Source: Arthrobacter sp. ISL-48 (lineage in GTDB: Bacteria > Actinomycetota > Actinomycetes > Actinomycetales > Micrococcaceae). From it: a stretch of 64,000 bases of DNA. This document shows positions 27,027 through 35,606 of the stretch, in pieces. The DNA lies in assembly GCF_018613805.1 (NCBI RefSeq), contig NZ_JAGGPL010000009.1, positions 194,875-258,874 of the forward strand, in the 5' to 3' direction. A model generated the notes under the pieces. That model did not search any database. It was not told the origin of the DNA and saw nothing but the letters and a program-made list of their open reading frames with translations. Numbering within the stretch: position 1 is the stretch's first letter; every line of letters starts with the position of its first letter. The position numbers and the translations under genes are program-made.

Positions 27027-27135
27027 GTTAGGATTCAAAGCACCTTCCGGCGGATAACAGCTTCTCCGCACATGCACTTCCAGCACAGAACCTTGCACAG
27101 AACCCTTCCCGCACAGAACAACGGAGTTTACCTCG

Positions 27136-29244
27136 ATGGATTCCCCCGCCCCCGCATTCGCCCCTAGCGGCATCCTCTTCGGAGCGGCCTACTACGCCGA
27201 ATACCACGTGGCCGACCGGCTGGACCTCGATCTGGACCTGATGAAGGCCGCAGGATTCAATGTCATCCGGGTCGGGGAGTCAGTATGGTCAAGCTGGGAA
27301 CCCCAGGACGGTGAGTTTGACCTCGAATGGCTGGCACCTGTACTCGACGGCGCCCATCGGCGGGGCATCAAAGTCATCCTCGGAACTCCTACCTATGCTG
27401 TGCCGCCATGGCTCCAGACGGCTTATCCGGAGATCGCGGCGGAGCGCAGCACCGGGGTTCGCATTCCCTGGGGCGCCCGACAGGAAGTCGACTATTCACA
27501 CCCCGCGTTTTTGTTCCACGCCGAGCGGGTTGTCCGTGCAGTGCTGGAACGGTACGCCAAGCACCCGGCAATCATCGGATTCCAGGTCGACAACGAGCCG
27601 GGCATGGAGCTGTTCCACAATCACGGCGCGTTTACCAGGTTCGTGCGGCGGCTCAAGAAGCAGTACGGCGATGTTGAGACCCTCAACCGCGAGTGGGGCC
27701 TCACCTACTGGTCGCATCGGATCTCGGATTGGTCAGAGTTGTGGCGGCCGGACGGGAACACTTTCCCGCAGTACGACCTTGCCTGGCGCTGCTACCAGGC
27801 CGACCTCACCACCGAGTTCATTGCCTGGCAGGCCGATCTGGTGGCCGAGTACCGGCGCAGCGATCAGTTCGTAACGACCTGCTTGCAGTACCCCCGCCGC
27901 GGCCTCGACGACGAGCAGGTATTCCGTCGGCTCGACATCGGCGCGGGGAATCCCTACTACGGGATGCAAGATCACCTTGATGCACTTCAGGAGCGTCCGC
28001 AGCCCAATTACTGGACCACCACCGGGGTGGCGGGCCTCTTCCGCCAGGCAGACCGGCTCTTTTCCTCGAAACAGGGGCGTTACCTTGTCACCGAGACCAA
28101 TGCGCAGGCAATCGGGGCATCTGATACAAATCAGCCGCCCTACCCCGGGCAACTGAAGCAGTCAGCCTTCGCCTTCATCTCCCGCGGGGCGGCGATGATC
28201 GAGTATTGGCACTGGCACACACTGCCCTACGGAGCGGAAACCTACTGGGGAGGCGTGCTGCCCCACAGCCTGGTGCCCGGCCGTGTCTATGCAGAACTGT
28301 CCGAACTGGGGTCCGAACTGGAACAGATCGGCACGCTCCTCGACGGTTACGAGCCAGACGCCGATGTAGCAATCCTGTGGTCCACTCCCAGCCGCTTTGC
28401 TTTCCAGTTCATGCCACCTTTCAACGTCGACGGGAAGCCGGATGAAGAATCGTACGAGCACATCGTGGACTCGTTCCACCGCGGCGTCATCGACGCCGGG
28501 CGGCAGTCCCGGATTATTCATCTCAGCCAAGCGGTAGCGCTCGGTGCCGAGGAACTCGTGCGACGCTTTCCGGTGCTGGTCGCCGCGGGCGTCTACATTG
28601 CAACGGACGAAGACCTTGAGCTGCTCCGGAAGTATGCCGAACTTGGCGGCCACCTCGTACTCGGGGTGCGCACCGGGTATGCAGACGAAGAAGCCCGTGC
28701 CAGGGTCGCCGTCGCGCCGGATCTGCTGCATGAGGCGGCCGGCGTGCGGTACGAGGAGTACTCGAACCTCGAACAGGAAGTGCCCGTCACGGGCCCGGAC
28801 GATGGCCGCTTCGAGCTCGACGACGCGTCGTACGCGCGGCTGTGGCTTGATGGGCTCATCGTGCAGGGGGCTGAGGTGCTGGCCTCCTATAAGCATCCCC
28901 GGTTCGGCGACTTCCCGGCGGTCACGTCGCGGCTCCACGGCGCGGGCCGCGTGACAGTCGTGGGCTGCGTGCCGTCTCCCGGGCTCGCCAGCTCCATCAT
29001 GCGGTGGGCCAGCCCGCAGGGACGGGCGTCCCAGTTGGTAGAGGCGGTCGAGCGTCCGCTCACGGTTTCCTCGGGTGTGCTCCCTGACGGCCGTCGGGTC
29101 TGGTTCCTCTTCAACTGGGGATGGGGCACTCACGAGGTCACGCTCTCCCACACCGTCACCGACACCCTCACCGGAACCGCCTACGAAGCGGGCACAAAAC
29201 TCTCACTTGGCCAGTGGTCCACGCGGACCTTCGTCAGCCGGTGA
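27136..29244 (+). CDS. Beta-galactosidase, GH42 family, cytoplasmic
   Basis: Protein of 702 residues with no signal peptide. The TIM-barrel start ILFGAAYYAEYHVADRLDLD is typical of GH42. The acid/base is Glu154 in QVDNEPG and the nucleophile is Glu320 in VTETNAQ, both at the family positions. A trimerisation domain and a small beta domain follow. GH42 enzymes cleave beta-galactosides, often plant-derived beta-1,4- or 1,3-galacto-oligosaccharides rather than lactose. The following importer genes support uptake of such oligomers before cleavage. Confidence 0.95.
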   Translation: MDSPAPAFAPSGILFGAAYYAEYHVADRLDLDLDLMKAAGFNVIRVGESVWSSWEPQDGEFDLEWLAPVLDGAHRRGIKVILGTPTYAVPPWLQTAYPEIAAERSTGVRIPWGARQEVDYSHPAFLFHAERVVRAVLERYAKHPAIIGFQVDNEPGMELFHNHGAFTRFVRRLKKQYGDVETLNREWGLTYWSHRISDWSELWRPDGNTFPQYDLAWRCYQADLTTEFIAWQADLVAEYRRSDQFVTTCLQYPRRGLDDEQVFRRLDIGAGNPYYGMQDHLDALQERPQPNYWTTTGVAGLFRQADRLFSSKQGRYLVTETNAQAIGASDTNQPPYPGQLKQSAFAFISRGAAMIEYWHWHTLPYGAETYWGGVLPHSLVPGRVYAELSELGSELEQIGTLLDGYEPDADVAILWSTPSRFAFQFMPPFNVDGKPDEESYEHIVDSFHRGVIDAGRQSRIIHLSQAVALGAEELVRRFPVLVAAGVYIATDEDLELLRKYAELGGHLVLGVRTGYADEEARARVAVAPDLLHEAAGVRYEEYSNLEQEVPVTGPDDGRFELDDASYARLWLDGLIVQGAEVLASYKHPRFGDFPAVTSRLHGAGRVTVVGCVPSPGLASSIMRWASPQGRASQLVEAVERPLTVSSGVLPDGRRVWFLFNWGWGTHEVTLSHTVTDTLTGTAYEAGTKLSLGQWSTRTFVSR

Positions 29245-29309
29245 AGCTACGGATCATCCGATCCGGACCAATCGCAGTTCGATCGTCACAACTCAAAGAA
29301 AGAGAAACG

Positions 29310-30659
29310 ATGAAAAAGGCACCAAGAACAGCAATGAAGCTGGTGGGCAGCGCCGCGGTCGCCGCACTGCTCCTCACCGGCTGCAGCAGCTCCCCGGGGG
29401 GAACCACCGCCAAGGAAACCACCTCGCAGGACCAGATCGACAAGGCACTTACCACCCCGACCAAGCTGACCTTCTGGACCTGGGTTCCTGGTATCGAGAA
29501 GGAAGTTGCCCTGTTCGAAAAGAAGTACCCCGCCATCGACGTGACGGTCGAGAACGTCGGACAGGGTCTGCCGCATTACCAGAAAATCCGGACCGCGCTG
29601 CAGTCCAAGGACGGCGCACCCGACGTGGTCCAGATGGAGTACCAGTACCTTCCCTCGTTCACCGTCACCAACTCACTGCTGGACCTCTCAGCCTATGGCG
29701 CCAAGGGCGTCGCCGGTGACTACGTGGACTGGGTCTGGAACCAGGTCTCCACCGACAAGGGTGTGTGGGCCTACCCGCAGGACGTCGGACCGATGGGCAA
29801 CCTTTACCGCAGCGACATCCTTACCAAGGCGGGCGTCACCAGTGCCCCGAAGACCTATGAGGAATACGCCACCGCCGCCAAGAAGGTCAAGGACGCCACA
29901 GGGTCCACCATCTCCAACCTCGCCACAAACGACCCCGCGCAGGTCGTGGGCCTGCTGTGGCAGGCAGGCGTGAAGCCGTTCGGCTACGACGGCGACAAGA
30001 CCGTCTCCATCAACGTCAACAGCCCCGAAGCAAAGAAGGTGCTCGGCTACTGGCAGGACCTGATCCAAAAGGATCTCGTGTCCACGGACGCCGACTTCAA
30101 CGACCAGTTCTACCAGGGACTTGCCGGGGGCAAGTACGCAGGATGGCTCACCGCTGCCTGGGCGCCCATCTTCCTCCAGGGAACCGTGGCAGATACGGCA
30201 GGAAAGTGGACCGCCGCGCCCATGCCGCAGTGGGACGCAACCAAGAACGTCTCAGGCAACTGGGGCGGATCCGCGGACGCGGTACTGTCGACCACTAAGA
30301 ACCCCATAGCCGCCGAGGAACTCGCGAAGTTCATCAACCACGACCAGGAATCGACGACGATGCTGGCCACCCAGCAGTCTCTCTTCCCGGCAGCCAAAAA
30401 CGTCCTCGGCAGCCCCACGTTCACGGACGCCAAGAGCGACTTCTTCGGCGGCCAGACAGTAAACAAACTGTTCGCCGACATTTCCAACACCGTTGACAAG
30501 AAGTTCGAGTGGCTGCCGTTCACCGACTATGCCTACTCCCAGTTCAACGAGATCGTCGGCACCTCGATCGGCGAGAAGAAGGACCTCAGCACCGCGCTGG
30601 ATACCTGGCAGGACGTCCTGGTCAAGTACGCCAAGGACCAAGGATTCACCGTCAAGTAG
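29310..30659 (+). CDS. Galactoside ABC transporter substrate-binding lipoprotein (inferred ligand)
   Basis: Protein of 449 residues from ATG 29310, after a purine-rich stretch (AAAGAAAGAG). The lipobox is LLTGC with Cys25. Mature family 1 solute-binding motifs include KLTFWTWVPGIEKEVALFEK near the start and 'GGKYAGWLTAAWAPIF' in the centre. The gene is 65 bases after the GH42 gene in what looks like one operon, so the ligand is probably a galacto-oligosaccharide; this is inference from context. Confidence 0.9.
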   Translation: MKKAPRTAMKLVGSAAVAALLLTGCSSSPGGTTAKETTSQDQIDKALTTPTKLTFWTWVPGIEKEVALFEKKYPAIDVTVENVGQGLPHYQKIRTALQSKDGAPDVVQMEYQYLPSFTVTNSLLDLSAYGAKGVAGDYVDWVWNQVSTDKGVWAYPQDVGPMGNLYRSDILTKAGVTSAPKTYEEYATAAKKVKDATGSTISNLATNDPAQVVGLLWQAGVKPFGYDGDKTVSINVNSPEAKKVLGYWQDLIQKDLVSTDADFNDQFYQGLAGGKYAGWLTAAWAPIFLQGTVADTAGKWTAAPMPQWDATKNVSGNWGGSADAVLSTTKNPIAAEELAKFINHDQESTTMLATQQSLFPAAKNVLGSPTFTDAKSDFFGGQTVNKLFADISNTVDKKFEWLPFTDYAYSQFNEIVGTSIGEKKDLSTALDTWQDVLVKYAKDQGFTVK

Positions 30660-30677
30660 ACGCCTCCGGGAGGCGTC
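30659..30677 (+). other. Intercistronic hairpin after lipoprotein gene
   Basis: Perfect 8-3-8 inverted repeat (GACGCCTC/GAGGCGTC) right at the lipoprotein stop codon. In binding-protein importer operons such hairpins often protect the upstream mRNA so that the binding protein is made in excess; this use here is inference. Confidence 0.65.
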
Positions 30678-30738
30678 ATGCGTCAGCAAGGCGCCTCCCG
30701 TTCCCTCTTTATCTTCTCCACAATGCAAAGGATCAGCC

Positions 30739-31695
30739 GTGGCCACCAGCTCACTTCCCGCCGCGAAACCGGCGGGCGCCACCCGCGTCAGACGCGCATC
30801 CGCCAGCAAGCGCAGACAGACCACCGCGGCCTACCTGTTCGTGCTGCCCTTCTTCGTCGTCTTCGCCACGATGCTTGTCATCCCGCTCGGCTACGCCGGC
30901 TACCTCAGCGTGTTCAAGAGCCAGCTCATCGGCGGACTTTCGTTCATCGGGCTGGACAACTACCTCCGGGCCTTTACCGATCCCGAGTTCCTGGGCGGCA
31001 TCGGCCGGATGGTGATCTTCCTGCTCGTCCAGGTGCCCATCATGCTGGGAATTGCCCTAGGCCTGGCCCTGGCCCTGGACAGCGGCCGCGCTCACGGATC
31101 CAAGGCGTTGCGCCTGCTGTATTTCGTTCCTTATGCGGTTCCTGGCGTGGTCGCAACACTCATGTGGGGATACCTCTACGGGCCCGACTTCGGCCCCATC
31201 TCCCAGTTGTTCCGGGCCGTCGGTCTCGATGCCCCGAACCTGCTTGATTCCCAAAGCATCCTGGGGTCAACGATGAACATCGTCACCTGGGAGTTCGTGG
31301 GCTACAACATGATCATCCTGTACGCGGCGCTCCGCTCAATTCCCGCGGAACTCTATGAGGCCGCCGCCATTGACGGGGCCAGCCAGTACAGGATCGCCTG
31401 GAGTATCAAGATCCCCGCTATCCGGCCCGCGATTATGCTCACGGTCATCTTTTCGATCATCGGCACTTTCCAGCTGTTCAACGAACCCAGCCTGCTCGAC
31501 GCGATCGCCCCCACCGCCATCACCAACGGATTCACCCCCAACTACTACGCCTACAACATCGCGTTCGTCAACCAGGACGTCAACTACGCAGCGGCGGTCG
31601 CCTTCCTTCTTGGAGCGCTCATCGCGATCATTTCCTACGTCGTACAGCTGGGAACGCAGCGCAGCGAACGCAAACAGCGAAAGGCCGCACGATGA
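30739..31695 (+). CDS. Sugar ABC transporter permease (MalF type)
   Basis: Protein of 318 residues. GTG 30739 follows AAAGGA; the frame is open much further but only as a shadow of the lipoprotein gene. It has six membrane segments, starting AYLFVLPFFVVFATMLVIPL, and the EAA loop ELYEAAAIDGASQYRIAWSI. It is coupled to the next permease by an ATGA overlap. Confidence 0.92.
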   Translation: MATSSLPAAKPAGATRVRRASASKRRQTTAAYLFVLPFFVVFATMLVIPLGYAGYLSVFKSQLIGGLSFIGLDNYLRAFTDPEFLGGIGRMVIFLLVQVPIMLGIALGLALALDSGRAHGSKALRLLYFVPYAVPGVVATLMWGYLYGPDFGPISQLFRAVGLDAPNLLDSQSILGSTMNIVTWEFVGYNMIILYAALRSIPAELYEAAAIDGASQYRIAWSIKIPAIRPAIMLTVIFSIIGTFQLFNEPSLLDAIAPTAITNGFTPNYYAYNIAFVNQDVNYAAAVAFLLGALIAIISYVVQLGTQRSERKQRKAAR

Positions 31696-32609
31696 CCGCC
31701 ACCATTACCGCTCCCGCCAGGGAAAATGCTGCGGGCCACGCCAAACCCTCCAAGCGTCGCCAGGGGAAAAAGCGCAGCCTGCCCCTGACCATCCTGTTAT
31801 GGCTGTGCGCCCTCTACTTCCTCCTGCCTCTCTTCTGGCTGTTCATCGCCAGTACCAAAGACAATTCCGATCTCTTCAGCACCTTCGGACTGTGGTTCGG
31901 CAACCGGTTTTCCCTGTGGGACAACGTGGTATCCGTATTCACCGCCCGTGACGGACTCTACCTCCGCTGGGCCCTCAACACCGTCCTTTACGCCGGAGTG
32001 AGCGCCATCGGAGCGTCACTTGTGGCCACCATGGCGGGCTACGCGTTTGCCAAGTACACCTTCCCGGGGTCACGCGTCCTCTTCAGCCTCACCCTCGGGG
32101 CCATCATGATTCCCCTGACCGCACTGGCCCTGCCGACATACCTGCTCTTCAACGCGGCCAGCCTGACCAACACGCCCTGGGCCATGATCCTGCCCTCCCT
32201 CGTGAGCCCGTTCGGGGTCTTCCTCATGCGTGTTTACGCAGCAGACGCCGTCCCGGACTCCATGATCGAGGCGGCCCGCGTCGATGGAGCTGGTGAATTC
32301 CGGATCTTCTGGCAGGTCTCCTTCCGCCTGCTCGGACCCGGTGTGGTCACGGTGTTCCTCTTTGCGCTCGTGGCGACCTGGAACAACTACTTTCTCCCAC
32401 TGATCATGCTGAATACGTCATCCCTCTACCCGCTGACTGTGGGACTGGCTCAACAGCAGGCTGCAAGCGCCGCCGGCGGCGGTGCCCAGGCCCTGTTCTC
32501 GACAGTCATTACTGGGTCGCTGATCAGCGTCGTGCCGCTGATCATTGCCTTCCTCTTTCTCCAGCGCTACTGGGAGACCGGTCTTGCAACCGGTGGAGTC
32601 AAGGAATAG
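31692..32609 (+). CDS. Sugar ABC transporter permease (MalG type)
   Basis: Protein of 305 residues; ATG 31692 overlaps the previous stop. A basic N-terminal tail (residues 1-32) precedes six membrane segments. The EAA loop is MIEAARVDGAGEFRIFWQV. It forms the importer channel with the product of the preceding gene. Confidence 0.92.
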   Translation: MTATITAPARENAAGHAKPSKRRQGKKRSLPLTILLWLCALYFLLPLFWLFIASTKDNSDLFSTFGLWFGNRFSLWDNVVSVFTARDGLYLRWALNTVLYAGVSAIGASLVATMAGYAFAKYTFPGSRVLFSLTLGAIMIPLTALALPTYLLFNAASLTNTPWAMILPSLVSPFGVFLMRVYAADAVPDSMIEAARVDGAGEFRIFWQVSFRLLGPGVVTVFLFALVATWNNYFLPLIMLNTSSLYPLTVGLAQQQAASAAGGGAQALFSTVITGSLISVVPLIIAFLFLQRYWETGLATGGVKE

Positions 32610-32666
32610 CCCACCCTTTCCGGGGCCGGGCCGCAGATTTACCAACCAATCCCTAAAGGAGGGGCC

Positions 32667-34895
32667 ATGAAGGAAAGAAGGCTGGTGAAGGCTCTTGGAG
32701 TCTTCGTTGCCGCAGTATCGCTTTTGTATTTGCCCGCGATCAGTGCTCAGGCCTATGCCCCCGAGGGCGGTGTAATCTACCAAGTGCCAGCCGATCAGCC
32801 GTGCCTCAAGGGGCGTGGCAACTGCGCAATTTACGTGAAGTCGGCGCAGTTGCCCAATGGGCGCCTCGTGGCGACGTTCGAGAAGGCGACCGTTGTACCC
32901 GAGTCCCAGGGAGCTGCCGGAGAGACGCTCCCGGTCTATAAGAGCGATGACCTGGGAACGTCGTGGCAGGCACTCTCGGAGGTCAAGGCCCCCGCCTACC
33001 TTTCCAGCGACCCGCAGTACGCGAAGTACACCAGCAACTGGGGGAGCCCGTACCTGTACACACTGCCGCAGGACGTCGGGAACCTGAAGTCGGGCACATT
33101 GCTCCTCGCGAGCACAGTGACGGGTGAGGACGCTTACTACAAGGAGCACAAGGCTGCCGATCCGAACTGGGTGCCGACCAATGACGGCGACCGCTCTGAC
33201 GTGGCCCTCGCCCTCTTCTCGAGCACCGACAGCGGGGTGACCTGGAACGTCCTTAACGTCATCGCGACCGGTGGATGGCAGGGCGGCAGCGCGGGCGCGG
33301 CCGGCCAGAACATCGCGGCCGCGAACACGAACAGGCAGGTAGATCCCCTCTGGGAGCCGTTCCTGATGGTGCATGCCGGCAAGCTCGTTGTCTACTACTC
33401 CGACGAGAACGACTACATCGGCTTCGACCCGGCAACAGGCGTGCCGATCGTCGATCCGAACAACGCCACGGCTCCGGATTCGATTGGCCAGATCCTGGTC
33501 CACAAGACCTGGGATGGCAGCGGCGCTTCCTGGAGCACTCCCGTCGTCGATGTCGCGGGGGCCACCGTGAACAGGGGCAACGGCAAGACGGAGATCGGTG
33601 GCGGGCGCCCCGGCATGACCACAATCGCCCAGACGACTGACGGCAAGTGGCTGCTCACGTACGAATACTGGGGCGGGGGAGCCAACGTCAGGTTCAAGAT
33701 CGCCAATGACCCGTTGAAGTTCTACGCAGCAAGTGATTTCGATGGCGAAGAGATCACCGGACTGCCGGTCGACGCCGGTTCCCGTACCTTGTCGCAGGGC
33801 GGCAGCCCCGTCCTGATCACCCTTCCTGACGGACGGATCGTATACAACGCTTCCGGCAGCGGAGACGTTTGGGTCAATGACAGCGGGCGCAGTGACGGCG
33901 TCTGGACCGAATACCAGACGCCGGTCGGAGCCGGCTACACCCGCAACCTTCAATACGTGCAGGGCACTGGGCGGGTTGTCATCCTGCAGGGTAGCTGGGG
34001 CGGCGCCGGCAGCCAGGCCGTGATTCGTTTCGGCGAGGTTGACCTGGGAAAGTCCGACGGCGCCTACTACCGGCTCGTGAATCGGAAGACTGGCCAGGTG
34101 ATGGGCACAGGGAACAACACCAATGACGCGAACATCGGCAATGCGAACGTCCCCGACGTCGTGCTCGAAACGGCCGGCGCGGTGCAGAACCCGGATACCC
34201 AGTACTGGCATGTCGTCACCAAAGCTGACGGCAACGAGACGCTGCTGAATAAGTCGGGCGGCCGCGAAGCGTCCATCTGGACAGCAAATGCGACAGCCGG
34301 GCAGCGCATCGGACAATGGGTCGATAATAAAGCCTCGGGCGCCTGGAACCTCATTGACAATGGCAATGGCTACTACCGCTTCCAGGCCGTGAACAACACC
34401 AATGTGTACCTGACCGGTTCCGTTGCCGGCTCACCGCTGACACTGCAGAACTCCGCTGTGGATGGCTCGCAGGACTGGCAGCTCGTTGCAGAGCCGCAGC
34501 CGCAGGCCAAGACCCTACTGGGCGCGCAATCGGGGAAATGCCTCGATCTGAAGTCCTTTGCAACGAATGACGGCGCAGTGGTCGATATCTACACGTGCAA
34601 CGGCGGCACGAACCAGAAATGGACCCTCGACACCTCAGGGCAGCTGGTCAATGCCTCCTCCGGCAAGTGCCTGGATGTCAGTGGCCAGTCAACCTCAAAT
34701 GGCGCCTTCGCGCAGCAATGGACCTGCACCGGTGGCGGCAACCAGAAGTGGACCTACAACGCGGTGACCCGGCAGCTCATCGGGCAGCAATCAGGCAAAT
34801 GCCTCGACGTCAACCAGGCCAGCACAGCAGACGGAGCGCGGCTGGTGATCTGGACCTGCGGCAACCAGACCAACCAGCAGTGGACCATCAGGTAG
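32667..34895 (+). CDS. Secreted sialidase-fold protein with two ricin-type trefoil domains
   Basis: Protein of 742 residues from ATG 32667, with AAAGGAGG upstream. Residues 1-31 are a Sec signal. Residues 32-460 look like a six-bladed sialidase-type propeller with Asp-box-like SSTDSGVTWN, YKSDDLGTSWQ and 'RPGMTTIAQTTDGKWLLTYE'; GH93 exo-arabinanases share this fold. Residues 465-610 form one trefoil-like domain (AYYRLVNRKTGQVM, 'GNGYYRFQAVNN'). Residues 615-742 form a classical ricin-type CBM13 trefoil with three QxW repeats: NQKWTL, NQKWTY and NQQWTI. It ends the GH42 operon, so it probably releases oligosaccharides from an arabinogalactan-like polymer. The family is not certain. Confidence 0.75.
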   Translation: MKERRLVKALGVFVAAVSLLYLPAISAQAYAPEGGVIYQVPADQPCLKGRGNCAIYVKSAQLPNGRLVATFEKATVVPESQGAAGETLPVYKSDDLGTSWQALSEVKAPAYLSSDPQYAKYTSNWGSPYLYTLPQDVGNLKSGTLLLASTVTGEDAYYKEHKAADPNWVPTNDGDRSDVALALFSSTDSGVTWNVLNVIATGGWQGGSAGAAGQNIAAANTNRQVDPLWEPFLMVHAGKLVVYYSDENDYIGFDPATGVPIVDPNNATAPDSIGQILVHKTWDGSGASWSTPVVDVAGATVNRGNGKTEIGGGRPGMTTIAQTTDGKWLLTYEYWGGGANVRFKIANDPLKFYAASDFDGEEITGLPVDAGSRTLSQGGSPVLITLPDGRIVYNASGSGDVWVNDSGRSDGVWTEYQTPVGAGYTRNLQYVQGTGRVVILQGSWGGAGSQAVIRFGEVDLGKSDGAYYRLVNRKTGQVMGTGNNTNDANIGNANVPDVVLETAGAVQNPDTQYWHVVTKADGNETLLNKSGGREASIWTANATAGQRIGQWVDNKASGAWNLIDNGNGYYRFQAVNNTNVYLTGSVAGSPLTLQNSAVDGSQDWQLVAEPQPQAKTLLGAQSGKCLDLKSFATNDGAVVDIYTCNGGTNQKWTLDTSGQLVNASSGKCLDVSGQSTSNGAFAQQWTCTGGGNQKWTYNAVTRQLIGQQSGKCLDVNQASTADGARLVIWTCGNQTNQQWTIR

Positions 34896-35109
34896 GAACG
34901 CACTGGTGAGTTAAATCAATCGGATGCACTGAGCACACGGACTGGGCGGGGCACTGACACAGTGCCCCGCCCAGCGCGCGTTCAGGCCAGCCGGGCGATG
35001 CTTCTTCGGCTGGGGCGGGCCGCTGTGCCGTCGGAGAAGAGCTCGGGCGTGGATGCCTGAATCCTTTTGACGTCGTCGAATACGCCGCGGAGGTGAAAGC
35101 GGAGGGAGC

Positions 35110-35289
35110 TGCCCCACCGGCGGCGTGAGCCTGGCCACCGGGCCGGATTACCTGAAACTGCCCAACGTCCCGTGCGTCGGCGGCAGCTGGCTCACTCCCC
35201 GCAGCGCGGTGGAAGCTGACGACTGGAGCCAGATCACCGCACTGGCCCGGCAGGCGGCAATGCTCCCGGCCGGGCGCTCCCGCACCTGA
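35110..35289 (+). pseudogene. KDPG aldolase fragment (C-terminal 59 codons)
   Basis: In frame from [20 protein letters not shown] through [17 protein letters not shown] to TGA 35287-35289. The CPTGG phosphate loop and the GGSWLTP segment are diagnostic of 2-dehydro-3-deoxy-phosphogluconate/galactonate aldolase. The catalytic-lysine half of the barrel is missing and no start or ribosome site is present. Confidence 0.75.
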
Positions 35290-35321
35290 CCGCATTCCTG
35301 CGGTGTATCGTCCGTGCTGTT

Positions 35322-35421
35322 TGAGCCGAGGGTGGGCGCTGAAGTTGTCCGCGGCCTTCCCGGGGCCGAAGCGGACCCGCTGTCCCAAAGCGATGTGCTC
35401 AAAATCGAGAGCCGTCGTCAA
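35322..35421 (-). pseudogene. Maleylacetate reductase-like N-terminal fragment
   Basis: Minus-strand reading gives ALDFEHIALGQRVRFGPGKA and about ten further codons, resembling the N-terminus of maleylacetate reductases / iron-containing alcohol dehydrogenases. Similarity then stops. A TTG at 35421 could be the old start, but no ribosome site is visible. The identification rests on one short segment. Confidence 0.45.
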
Positions 35422-35534
35422 GCTTGAGCTGGGCAGGGTGAGGGCCGCGCTGCTGGAAACCACACGTACCGTCTCCAACGAGCTGGGCGTTTCCTCCGAC
35501 AAGGCATCCTGACGCGCCCTATGCACGGCAAACG

Positions 35535-35585
35535 CCAGAGGGCGACGGCGGGAAGTTCCCGCCGTCGTCCTCTGGGCTTTCTCTA
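35535..35585. terminator. Strong bidirectional terminator
   Basis: Twenty-base arms with one mismatch (35535-35554 with 35556-35575), followed on the plus strand by GCTTTCTCT. It lies just downstream of the GH39-like gene on the minus strand. Confidence 0.85.
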
Positions 35586-35606
35586 CGGTCAGTCTTTCTG
35601 TAGGGC

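Larger units (their letters stand above)
34896..35534. other. Gene-debris region
   Basis: About 640 bases between the ricin protein and the convergent GH39-like gene with no intact gene. It holds a KDPG-aldolase C-terminal fragment (plus strand), a maleylacetate-reductase N-terminal fragment (minus strand) and unassigned sequence at 34900-35100 and 35430-35530. Confidence 0.6.

Noticed and set aside
32418..34316. 632-codon open frame on the minus strand
   Set aside because: It is antisense to the ricin-domain protein and permease; no motif, and a ribosome site is lacking.
35303..35512. 69-codon plus-strand frame
   Set aside because: It overlaps the maleylacetate-reductase fragment on the other strand and matches nothing I recognise. 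The final stretch (from about 35400) could be a further gene scrap, but I cannot support it.
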